NCBI GenBank assembly: GCA_934444695.1
Contig: CAKSDF010000040.1
Location: forward strand, 1 to 12,753
Direction of reading: 5' to 3'
Source of the DNA: an uncultured Eubacteriales bacterium
GTDB taxonomy: Bacteria > Bacillota > Clostridia > Oscillospirales > Acutalibacteraceae
DNA length: 12,753 bases
A program made the translations under genes and the position numbers. A model generated the notes under the pieces. That model was not told the origin of the DNA. It saw only the letters and a list, made by a program, of their open reading frames with translations, and did no database searches. Each line of letters begins with the position of its first letter. Positions within the stretch are counted from its first letter, which is position 1. This document shows positions 1-6,342 of the stretch, in pieces.

Positions 1-2
1 GT

Positions 3-1697
3 CTTATGGGCCAGGCTCTCGAAAAAAGAGCGGGAGGCGGGCTTCGCACCGTTCTCGGGAAAATGACCACCGGCAAACTTGCAGGATTTTTAACCGGCTG
101 CGGCGTGACCTCGGTAATACAAAGCTCGTCGGCCACAACGGTTATGGTCGTAGGTTTTGTAAACTCGGGCCTTATGACCTTAAAACAGGCTATAAATGTA
201 ATTATGGGCGCCAATGTGGGCACCACCGTGACCAGCTGGATACTGTCCCTTGCAGGTATAAGCAGTGATAACGTGTGGGTAAAAATGCTCAAGCCTTCTT
301 CCTTTACGCCTATCCTCGCCCTTGTGGGAATAGTGCTTTTTATGTTCGCCAAAAGCGACAAAAAGAAAGATACAGGTATGATATTCCTCGGGTTTGCAAC
401 CCTTATGTACGGAATGGAGACCATGACCTCGGCCGTTTCGGGACTTTCCGAGGTGCCGGCCTTCCGTCAGCTTTTTATGGCTTTTTCCAATCCTGTTTTG
501 GGGGTGCTTGCGGGGGCGCTTTTAACGGCTGTCATTCAGTCCTCCTCTGCGTCGGTAGGTATTTTACAGGCGCTCGCAATGACCGGTCAAATAACCTATG
601 CCTCCGCCATCCCCATCGTTATGGGACAAAACATCGGCACCTGTATAACTGCCGTTCTTTCGGCCATCGGGGCCAACAAAAACGCCAAGCGGGCCGCATT
701 TGTCCATCTTTCCTTTAATGTTATCGGAACGGTGGTGTGGCTGTCGGTGTTTTCTCTGGTAAGCGCTTTTGCACATCCCGCAATATTAGGGCAGGCGGCC
801 ACCACAATGGGCATTGCAATTACCCATTCCACCTTTAATATCCTTTGCGTTATAATCCTTATGCCTCTGTCGTCGCTGCTCGAACGGCTGGCGCTTAACG
901 TCATAAAGGACAACGAGCAAAAGGAAAAGGACGAAAAACTTGACGAAAGACTGCTTTCCACCCCGCCTCTTGCTCTTGAGCAGTGCAAAAGAGTAACTGC
1001 CGATATGGGCAAAATGGCGATAAAGGCCCTGTCCCTTTCAGCCGAGGCCTTGAAGGATTTTTCTCCCGAGCTTTCTCAGAGCATTAAAAAGTTGGAACAA
1101 AAAACCGATAAATATGAGGATATTTGCGGAACTTATCTTATAAAGCTGTCCTCCAAAGCCCTTTCCGATTCTGACAGCGAGGAGGCCACCGCCCTTTTAA
1201 AGGTCATAGGAGATTTTGAGCGCATAGGCGATCACGCCGTTAACATTCTCGAATCGGCCGAGGAGCTGAGCGACAAAAAGCTGGCCTTCTCGAAAGAGGC
1301 TCAAAATGACCTTTCGGTTATGATAAACGCCGTCAATGAGATAACGGGACTGACCGTCAACGCCTTTGTAAAGGGAGACAGCATCGCCGCCAAAAAAATC
1401 GAGCCTTTAGAGCAGGTCATCGACGCCATAAAAGAGGAGGTCAGGACCCGCCACATTATGAGAATGAGACGCGGAGACTGCAGCCCCGAGGCGGGATTTG
1501 TACTTTCCGACATTATAACCAATCTCGAGCGGGTGTCCGATCATTGCTCCAATGTGGCCGTGTGTATAATCGACAAGGCGGTGCACAATCTTAATGTACA
1601 CGAGACCCTCCACGCCCTCCGCCATCAAAGTGAGCAGTTTAAGGAGGATTATAAGGCCTATTCCCAAAAGTATCAGATCGCAGGCGAGATAGGATAA
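3..1697 (+). CDS. Na+/phosphate cotransporter family protein with C-terminal PhoU domain (5' partial)
   Basis: Integral membrane protein of the Na/Pi-cotransporter (NptA/YjbB-like, SLC34-related) family, expected to move phosphate with sodium across the cytoplasmic membrane. Counting from the ATG at 6, the first signature QSSSATT is at residues 39-45 and the inverted-repeat copy QSSSAS at about 177. Each sits in a hydrophobic, glycine-rich helical repeat, as expected for this fold. From about residue 325 a soluble PhoU-like helical domain follows, with two metal-site motifs, FERIGDH and NLERVSDH. The frame is open to the left edge, and family members have a further hydrophobic helix before this point, so the N terminus is missing. 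The ATG at 6 is an internal Met, not the start. The stop is TAA at 1695-1697. The gene converges on trxB. Family assignment is firm; transport of phosphate rather than another anion is inferred. Confidence 0.93.
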   Translation, partial: LMGQALEKRAGGGLRTVLGKMTTGKLAGFLTGCGVTSVIQSSSATTVMVVGFVNSGLMTLKQAINVIMGANVGTTVTSWILSLAGISSDNVWVKMLKPSSFTPILALVGIVLFMFAKSDKKKDTGMIFLGFATLMYGMETMTSAVSGLSEVPAFRQLFMAFSNPVLGVLAGALLTAVIQSSSASVGILQALAMTGQITYASAIPIVMGQNIGTCITAVLSAIGANKNAKRAAFVHLSFNVIGTVVWLSVFSLVSAFAHPAILGQAATTMGIAITHSTFNILCVIILMPLSSLLERLALNVIKDNEQKEKDEKLDERLLSTPPLALEQCKRVTADMGKMAIKALSLSAEALKDFSPELSQSIKKLEQKTDKYEDICGTYLIKLSSKALSDSDSEEATALLKVIGDFERIGDHAVNILESAEELSDKKLAFSKEAQNDLSVMINAVNEITGLTVNAFVKGDSIAAKKIEPLEQVIDAIKEEVRTRHIMRMRRGDCSPEAGFVLSDIITNLERVSDHCSNVAVCIIDKAVHNLNVHETLHALRHQSEQFKEDYKAYSQKYQIAGEIG

Positions 1698-1773
1698 AGC
1701 CGGCAAAACGAAACCGCCTGCAAAAGGCGTAAATCTGCAAATTGTCGGCTTTAAACGAGACTTTTTGCCGGCC
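1696..1773. repeat. Palindromic element with two competing stems
   Basis: The arm GCCGGCAAAA (1699-1708) is perfectly complementary to TTTTGCCGGC (1763-1772). The overlapping arm AAAGCCGGCAA (1696-1706) can pair instead with TTGTCGGCTTT (1742-1752; 11 pairs, one G.U). A small hairpin CGCC/GGCG (1715-1718 and 1726-1729) lies inside. The stretch also holds partial direct repeats: CTGCAAA at 1719 and 1736, and AACGAAAC/AACGAGAC at 1707 and 1754. It starts in the stop codon of the transporter gene. It could be a 3' regulatory or stabilising RNA structure, or a small palindromic interspersed element with 10-bp terminal inverted repeats. Only one copy is visible here, so its class is undecided. Confidence 0.5.
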
Positions 1774-1821
1774 ACAAATAAAAATTGACATTCAAACATA
1801 TTTTAACCGCTAATACAGCAA

Positions 1822-1858
1822 AAGCGCGCCCTTTCCGAGCATCGGGAAGGGCGCGCTT
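1822..1858. terminator. Strong bidirectional terminator between convergent genes
   Basis: A nearly perfect hairpin of 17 pairs with one T.G wobble. The lower stem is AAGCGCGCCCTT with its complement AAGGGCGCGCTT, the upper stem is CCGA/TCGG, and the loop is GCA. On the minus strand the stem is followed by TTTT, and on the plus strand by TTATTAT, so it can serve both the transporter gene and the trxB side. Its place between two converging genes supports this. Confidence 0.88.
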
Positions 1859-1904
1859 ATTATACGCAGAAAAAATTAAATATTATCCGTTGATTTAAAG
1901 TTTA

Positions 1905-2810
1905 TTAAAGGTTATCTATATATTCACAGGCTGCGAGGGCGGCAATGCTTCCGTCGGCGGCGGCGGTGGTGACCTGCCTTATCTTCTTTGTGCGGCAGTC
2001 TCCGGCCGTAAAAATGCCGTCGGTCTTGGTTTTACAGCACTCGTCGGAAATAATGTATCCCCGCTCGTCAAGCCCCGCAAGGGCACCGAAAGGCTGATTC
2101 TGCGGTTCAAGACCTACCGCCAGAAATACACCGTTTACCGTAAGGGAGGAGGTTTCTCCGTCCTTAAGGCGTTTAATGGTTATTGCCGACAGCTCATCCT
2201 GCCCGTCGAAACTTTCTACCACCGTTCCGGTTATTACCTGGACATTTTCTTTCGACTCAAGCTGATCTATGAGAGCCTGCTCGCCGGTCAGAAAATCGAG
2301 ATTTTGCACGACTGCCACCTTTTTGCAAAGGTCACTGAGCAGCAGTGCTTCCTGCAGAGCGGAATTCCCGCCGCCGATAACGGCTACATCCTGACCCTTG
2401 TAAAAGGCTCCGTCGCACACGGCACAAAATGAAATGCCTTCTCCGATGAATTTTTGCTCGCCCTTTGCGCCCAAAAGCCTGTGTTTTGCGCCCGAGGCGA
2501 TTATGACCGCCTTGCCTTCAAAATCTCCGTCCTCGGTGACGACGGTTTTGACCTTGCCGTTTTTGATTTTTTCGGCTTTAGTCATTTCTACGTCGGCGCC
2601 CAGAGCCAAGGCCTGTTCGACCAATTTTTCGGCAAATTCATTGCCCGAAAGGGGCATGAATCCGGGAATGTTTTCAACCTTTGGGGAAAAGGTTATCTGT
2701 CCGCCGAAGGTTTCTTTTTCAATAACAAGAACCGACTTTCCGGCTCTTTTTCCATATATAGCGGCGGTCAGCCCCGCAGGGCCGCCGCCGATGATTATAA
2801 TGTCATACAT
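1905..2810 (-). CDS. trxB: Thioredoxin-reductase-like flavoprotein lacking the NADPH arginine motif
   Basis: A 301-residue FAD-dependent pyridine-nucleotide-disulfide oxidoreductase of the low-molecular-weight thioredoxin reductase family. Seen: FAD dinucleotide motif GGGPAG (8-13), redox-active CAVC (129-132), second dinucleotide motif GGGNSA (146-151) and the C-terminal FAD motif FTAGDCR (267-273). Family role: it passes electrons through FAD and the CxxC pair to a thioredoxin/glutaredoxin-type protein in the cytoplasm. Odd: where typical enzymes have HRRDxFR, which binds the NADPH 2'-phosphate, this one has QNLDFLT (169-175), so NADPH use is doubtful. Start: an upstream in-frame GTG at 2819 lies inside the ribosome binding site AGGTG (2817-2821). 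The ATG at 2810 is 6 nt from that site and begins directly with the expected MYDIIIIGGG, so it is preferred. The gene is 163 nt downstream of nrdD on the same strand; its likely partner is the redoxin domain fused to NrdD (inference). Confidence 0.92.
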   Translation of the reverse strand: MYDIIIIGGGPAGLTAAIYGKRAGKSVLVIEKETFGGQITFSPKVENIPGFMPLSGNEFAEKLVEQALALGADVEMTKAEKIKNGKVKTVVTEDGDFEGKAVIIASGAKHRLLGAKGEQKFIGEGISFCAVCDGAFYKGQDVAVIGGGNSALQEALLLSDLCKKVAVVQNLDFLTGEQALIDQLESKENVQVITGTVVESFDGQDELSAITIKRLKDGETSSLTVNGVFLAVGLEPQNQPFGALAGLDERGYIISDECCKTKTDGIFTAGDCRTKKIRQVTTAAADGSIAALAACEYIDNL

Positions 2811-2973
2811 TCTATACACCTGAAATTCAAGTTGATAGGTTGCTGTTGCTTAAATGGCCGCTGTTTAAACAGGCCGCTGTTTCTTGTGCCGATGGTAAAC
2901 AGCCGACAACACTGCACCGATCCGCATGTCTGTTTTTTGCAAAGCATACGAGTCGGTCGGCCGCAATCTTTTA
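2811..2973 (-). other. nrdD-trxB intergenic leader with short repeats
   Basis: There is no gene in this 163-nt gap. It contains GGCCGCTGTTT twice (2856-2866 and 2872-2882), which frame a perfect 12-bp palindrome CTGTTTAAACAG. Closer to nrdD, on the minus strand, ACCGACTCGTATG can pair imperfectly with CATGCGGATCGGT around a loop of about 16 nt. Neither structure ends in a U-run and I see no convincing -35/-10 pair, so read-through from nrdD into trxB is the simplest reading. The AGGTG ribosome binding site of trxB is at 2817-2821. Confidence 0.4.
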
Positions 2974-5373
2974 TCAGTTAAGATGCTTTTTAATGTCCGA
3001 AACGCCGGAGAATTTCTCGGTCTGTCCGTCCTTTACCACCACAAGAGTGGGAGCCTGTTTAACACCCAGCTCTTTTGCAAAATCGGGCTGTTCGTTGGCA
3101 TATATCTTGGTATATTCAACGCCGGCCTTGTCGAGGGTGGCACAGGCGATCTTGCAGTTGGGGCAGGTGGCGGTCACAAAGAGCAGGTTGCCGTCCTTAA
3201 GGCCTTCGCTTTCGGGCTCGGTCTCGATAACCGTCTCGCATACTTCCTTGGTGTTTTCTCCGCCGATAACGCCGTTGTGGGTCAGCTTGGAAGCACCGAT
3301 GTTGTAAACCTTGCGGTCCTTGTATTCCTGGGTCTTGCCGTCGTTCCAGTTCTGGACCGGACGATAGTATCCGGTGATACGGCTGTATATCTCGGTGGTT
3401 TCTCCGCAAATGGGGCACTTTTTCTGCTCGCCCGAAAGATATCCGTGGTTTTTGCAGACCGAGTAGGTGGGTGACATGGTGTAGTAGGGGAGCTTGTAAT
3501 TCTCGGCTATCTTGCGAACGAGGGTGGCTGCCGCCTTCCAGTCGGGAAGCTTTTCGCCTAAGAATGCGTGGAAAACCGTACCCGAGGTGTAAAGTGTCTG
3601 AAGCTCATCCTGAACATCGAGAGCCGAGAAAATATCCTCGGTGTATCCGACCGGCAGGTGAGAGCTGTTGGTGTAGTAGGGAGTGTCGTCGCAACTCTTG
3701 GCGGCGGTGACGATGCCGGGGAAGCGCTTGACATCGTGCTTTGCAAGACGGAAGGAGGTGGATTCGGCAGGGGTGGCTTCAAGGTTGTAAAGGTCGCCGT
3801 ACTGCTCCTGATAGTCGGAAAGACGCTCTCTCATATGGTTGAGCACTTCGACCGTGAAGTCCTGGGTCTCCTTGTGGGTAAGGTCTTTTCTCAGCCATTT
3901 GGCGTTGAGTCCGGCCTCGTTCATTCCCACAAGACCGATGGTGGAAAAGTGGTTGTTGAAGGTGCCGAGATAACGCTTGGTGTAGGGATAAAGGCCGTTG
4001 TCGAGAAGCTTGGTAATAACAGTTCTCTTGATTTTAAGAGATCTTGCCGAAATGTCCATAAGCTTGTCGAGGCGCTCGAAGAAATCTTTCTTGTCCTTTG
4101 CGAGATAAGCGATTCTGGGCATATTGATGGTGACAACGCCTACCGATCCGGTGGACTCACCGCTTCCGAAGAAACCGCCCGACTTTTTGCGCAGCTCGCG
4201 AAGGTCGAGACGGAGTCTGCAGCACATGGAACGCACGTCCGAAGGCTCCATATCGGAATTGATGTAGTTGGAGAAGTAGGGAGTACCGTATTTGGCGGTC
4301 ATTTCAAAGAGAAGCTTGTTGTTTTCGGTTTCCGACCAGTCGAAATCGCGGGTTATGGAATAGGTGGGAATAGGATACTGGAAGCCTCTGCCGTTGGCAT
4401 CGCCCTCGATCATAATTTCGATGAAGGCCTTGTTGACCATATCCATTTCTTTTTTGCAGTCTTTGTATTTAAAGTCCATTTCCTTGCCGCCTACGATTGC
4501 GTTAAGCTCGGCAAGGTCGGCGGGAACGGTCCAGTCGAGGGTGATGTTGGTAAAGGGAGACTGGGTACCCCAGCGGCTGGGGGTGTTAACGCCGTAAATG
4601 AAGGACTGGATGCACTGCTTAACTTCCTTGTAGGAAAGATTGTCCACTTTGACAAAGGGGGCAAGATAGGTATCAAATGAGGAAAATGCCTGAGCGCCCG
4701 CCCACTCGTTCTGCATAATTCCGAGGAAGTTGACCATCTGGTTGCAGAGGGTGGAAAGGTGGGAAGCGGGGGAGGAGGTTATCTTTCCGGGCACTCCGCC
4801 AAGGCCTTCCTGTATAAGCTGTTTAAGCGACCAACCGGCGCAGTAACCGGTCAGCATGGAAAGATCGTGAATATGTATGTCGGCGTTTCTGTGTGCGTCG
4901 CCGATTTCATCGTCGTATACCTCTGACAGCCAGTAGTTGGCGGTAATGGCGCCGGAATTGCTGAGAATAAGGCCGCCTACCGAATAGGTCACGGTGGAGT
5001 TTTCCTTAACTCTCCAGTCGTTTATCTGAAGATAGTTGTCGACGATCTTTTTATAGTCAAGCAATGTGGTGCTTAAATTTCTGAATTTTTCGCGCTGTTT
5101 GCGGTAAAGAATGTATGCCTTTGCAACGCTGTCGTATCCGCCCTTGATGAGCACCGATTCAACGCTGTCCTGAATGGCCTCAACGGTGATTTTTCCGTCG
5201 GTGATCTTTTGTTCAAAATCCGAGGTTACCTTTAAGGCGAGGAAATCGACTGTATCGGGATGATAGTTCATTTCGCAGGCATCGAAGGCCTTGGTTATGG
5301 CATTTCTGATTTTGGAAAGGTCAAAATTAACTTCCTTTCCGTCTCTTTTAATGACGGTGTACATTTTTCTCAT
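2974..5373 (-). CDS. nrdD: Anaerobic (class III) ribonucleoside-triphosphate reductase with fused C-terminal redoxin domain
   Basis: The glycyl-radical enzyme that reduces ribonucleotides to deoxyribonucleotides without oxygen. The 799 residues show, in order: an N-terminal ATP-cone (about 5-95, beginning TVIKRDG); a ten-stranded barrel core with candidate active-site cysteines at 178 (GYCAG) and 384/385 (MCCRLR); a metal site C640-x2-H643-x9-C653-x2-C656; and the glycyl-radical loop RITGYY with Gly668. After the radical loop, where most family members end, a redoxin-like domain of about 75 residues follows (725-799) with the motif TATCPNC (Cys737, Cys740) and a cis-Pro-type QAPTLVV. This suggests that electrons come from a thioredoxin/glutaredoxin system rather than from formate. 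Start: ATG at 5373 follows AAAGGAG with a short 3-nt gap. A second ATG at 5364 gives the more usual MYTVIKRDG and is possible. A longer in-frame ORF back to 5496 runs through the promoter and is rejected. It is preceded by nrdG and followed by trxB. Confidence 0.95.
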   Translation of the reverse strand: MRKMYTVIKRDGKEVNFDLSKIRNAITKAFDACEMNYHPDTVDFLALKVTSDFEQKITDGKITVEAIQDSVESVLIKGGYDSVAKAYILYRKQREKFRNLSTTLLDYKKIVDNYLQINDWRVKENSTVTYSVGGLILSNSGAITANYWLSEVYDDEIGDAHRNADIHIHDLSMLTGYCAGWSLKQLIQEGLGGVPGKITSSPASHLSTLCNQMVNFLGIMQNEWAGAQAFSSFDTYLAPFVKVDNLSYKEVKQCIQSFIYGVNTPSRWGTQSPFTNITLDWTVPADLAELNAIVGGKEMDFKYKDCKKEMDMVNKAFIEIMIEGDANGRGFQYPIPTYSITRDFDWSETENNKLLFEMTAKYGTPYFSNYINSDMEPSDVRSMCCRLRLDLRELRKKSGGFFGSGESTGSVGVVTINMPRIAYLAKDKKDFFERLDKLMDISARSLKIKRTVITKLLDNGLYPYTKRYLGTFNNHFSTIGLVGMNEAGLNAKWLRKDLTHKETQDFTVEVLNHMRERLSDYQEQYGDLYNLEATPAESTSFRLAKHDVKRFPGIVTAAKSCDDTPYYTNSSHLPVGYTEDIFSALDVQDELQTLYTSGTVFHAFLGEKLPDWKAAATLVRKIAENYKLPYYTMSPTYSVCKNHGYLSGEQKKCPICGETTEIYSRITGYYRPVQNWNDGKTQEYKDRKVYNIGASKLTHNGVIGGENTKEVCETVIETEPESEGLKDGNLLFVTATCPNCKIACATLDKAGVEYTKIYANEQPDFAKELGVKQAPTLVVVKDGQTEKFSGVSDIKKHLN

Positions 5374-5467
5374 TTTCTCCTTTAAAAAATATTCTCTCTG
5401 CGCTGTATCTTGGTCCGTCGGCCGAAACGTCACTGCGGTCGGCGGAAAAATTTGTTCGGTAATTATG

Positions 5468-5496
5468 AGTATACACAAAGTTTTTGCGCTTGTCAA
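5468..5496 (-). promoter_or_regulatory. Sigma-A promoter of nrdD
   Basis: On the minus strand the -35 is TTGACA (5491-5496, a perfect match) and the -10 is TATACT (5468-5473), separated by exactly 17 bp. Transcription would start near 5461, giving a leader of about 88 nt before the ATG at 5373. A promoter this strong within 60 bp of the nrdG stop means nrdD can be transcribed independently of nrdG. Confidence 0.8.
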
Positions 5497-5504
5497 GGGT
5501 CAAA

Positions 5505-5520
5505 ACACAATATCTTGTGT
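5505..5520. promoter_or_regulatory. NrdR box upstream of nrdD
   Basis: ACACAATATCTTGTGT is a near-perfect palindrome and matches the known NrdR consensus acaCwAtATaTwGtgt at 15 of 16 positions. NrdR is the ATP/dATP-sensing repressor of ribonucleotide reductase genes in many bacteria. The site lies just upstream of the -35 element. A weaker half-matching copy (ACACAAAGTTTTTGCG, 5473-5488) starts 32 bp away, about three helical turns, and overlaps the -10/spacer. This is the usual tandem layout. The nrdR gene itself is not in the window. Confidence 0.8.
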
Positions 5521-5526
5521 CGATTT

Positions 5527-6225
5527 TTAAATTTCCGTTCCGCGAATTTGCACATTTGGTATATATTCTAAAGCTGCATCTCTCATTTTCTCAAGGGTGG
5601 CGGTCGAATGAGCCGAAAGCCCATTGCCAATGAGATCTCCGCTGTCGACAAACTGCTGTAAAAAGAAATTTTCGGCGGGGGATATCCATTTTGCGATGGC
5701 CTTTATGTCGGGAATGCCGTGCAGCTCTTTTACGACGGTGGTGCGAAATTCAAAGGGCACGGCGCCGCTTTTTAAAATCTCCACCGATCGCTCGATTGGA
5801 GATATGTCAAAATCGGGAATGCCCACTGTTTCGGCATATTTTTCTTTGGAATTTTTAATGTCCATTGCCACATAGTCGCAAAGGCCGCTGTCTGTTATAC
5901 TTTTAAGGCTGTCGGGAAAGCTGCCGTTTGTGTCGACCTTTACGGCAAAGCCCATAGCCTTGACCTTCTCAAGAAAGGCGGGCAGGCCCTTTTGCATAAG
6001 CGGTTCTCCGCCGGTGACGCATACTCCGTCAAGCAGTCCCTTGCGCTTTTTAAGAAAATCGAGTATATCCTGTTCGCTGAAAATGTCGTCTCTGCAAAGC
6101 TTTGTAACAAGCAGGGCATTGTGGCAAAAGGGACATCGGAAATTGCAGCCGCCGGTAAAGATCGTGCAGGCCACCTTTTTTGGAAAATCAAGCAGTGTCA
6201 TTTTTTGCAGTCCGTAAAAATCCAT
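5527..6225 (-). CDS. nrdG: Anaerobic ribonucleoside-triphosphate reductase activating protein (radical SAM, NrdG2 type)
   Basis: A 232-residue radical SAM activase of the TIGR02495 (NrdG2) type. It uses a [4Fe-4S] cluster and S-adenosylmethionine to make the glycyl radical on NrdD. Seen: opening segment GLQKMTLLDFP, cluster motif C27-x3-C31-x2-C34 (CNFRCPFC) and the SAM-contacting TGGEP at 71-75. Start: an upstream ORF extension exists, but GGAGG (6232-6236) is 6 nt before the ATG at 6225. The preceding in-frame ATG at 6231 touches the Shine-Dalgarno site and cannot use it. The gene is upstream of nrdD on the same strand with 153 nt between them, a gap holding nrdD's own promoter and NrdR box. 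It has its own promoter and NrdR site upstream, so the two genes look co-regulated even if transcribed separately. Confidence 0.93.
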   Translation of the reverse strand: MDFYGLQKMTLLDFPKKVACTIFTGGCNFRCPFCHNALLVTKLCRDDIFSEQDILDFLKKRKGLLDGVCVTGGEPLMQKGLPAFLEKVKAMGFAVKVDTNGSFPDSLKSITDSGLCDYVAMDIKNSKEKYAETVGIPDFDISPIERSVEILKSGAVPFEFRTTVVKELHGIPDIKAIAKWISPAENFFLQQFVDSGDLIGNGLSAHSTATLEKMRDAALEYIPNVQIRGTEI

Positions 6226-6237
6226 TTTCATCCTCCG

Positions 6238-6253
6238 ACACAATATATAGTGG
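6238..6253. promoter_or_regulatory. NrdR box upstream of nrdG
   Basis: ACACAATATATAGTGG matches the NrdR consensus acaCwAtATaTwGtgt at 15 of 16 positions. It lies over the predicted nrdG transcription start and abuts the nrdG ribosome binding site. A weaker copy with the core CAATATgTA (6281-6296) begins 43 bp away, about four helical turns, and covers the nrdG -35. The same kind of site occurs before nrdD. Confidence 0.78.
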
Positions 6254-6257
6254 TTGT

Positions 6258-6286
6258 ATTCTATCATACCCCTTTACAAATTGCAA
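6258..6286 (-). promoter_or_regulatory. Sigma-A promoter of nrdG
   Basis: The -35 is TTGCAA (6281-6286) and the -10 is TAGAAT (6258-6263), with a 17-bp spacer on the minus strand. The start would be near 6251, leaving a leader of only about 25 nt. The strong NrdR box covers the start point and the weaker one covers the -35, a good geometry for repression. Confidence 0.65.
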
Positions 6287-6301
6287 TATGTATGATATAC
6301 T
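6273..6301 (+). promoter_or_regulatory. Divergent sigma-A promoter of the TPR/DUF4037 pair, crossing the nrdG promoter
   Basis: The -35 is TTTACA (6273-6278) and the -10 is TATACT (6296-6301), with a 17-bp spacer on the plus strand. The start would be near 6308. The spacers of this and the nrdG promoter overlap and their -35 boxes are interleaved, so RNA polymerase could occupy only one at a time. The weak NrdR-like site (6281-6296) fills this promoter's spacer. Confidence 0.7.
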
Positions 6302-6342
6302 TTTGTTGAAAAAAATTAAAATTTCCATTTTCGGAGGACAAA

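Noticed and set aside
3397..3456. CxxH instead of CxxC in the NrdD metal site (Cys640-x2-His643)
   Set aside because: I believe this Cys-His form is common among Clostridia-type NrdD proteins, so it is not counted as a lost ligand.
3568..4680. Long plus-strand open frame of 370 codons
   Set aside because: It lies entirely antisense to nrdD, whose protein is clearly conserved; it has no ribosome binding site and no recognisable motif.
5415..5445. GC-rich inverted repeat (CCGTCGGCCG and CGGTCGGCGG) in the nrdD leader
   Set aside because: It pairs well only as plus-strand RNA through G.U pairs. In the nrdD mRNA (minus strand) these become A/C mismatches, so a regulatory hairpin is not supported.
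5374..5496. 41-residue N-terminal extension of NrdD
   Set aside because: It would translate the -35/-10 promoter and leader; the conserved ATP-cone begins right after the ATG at 5373 or 5364.
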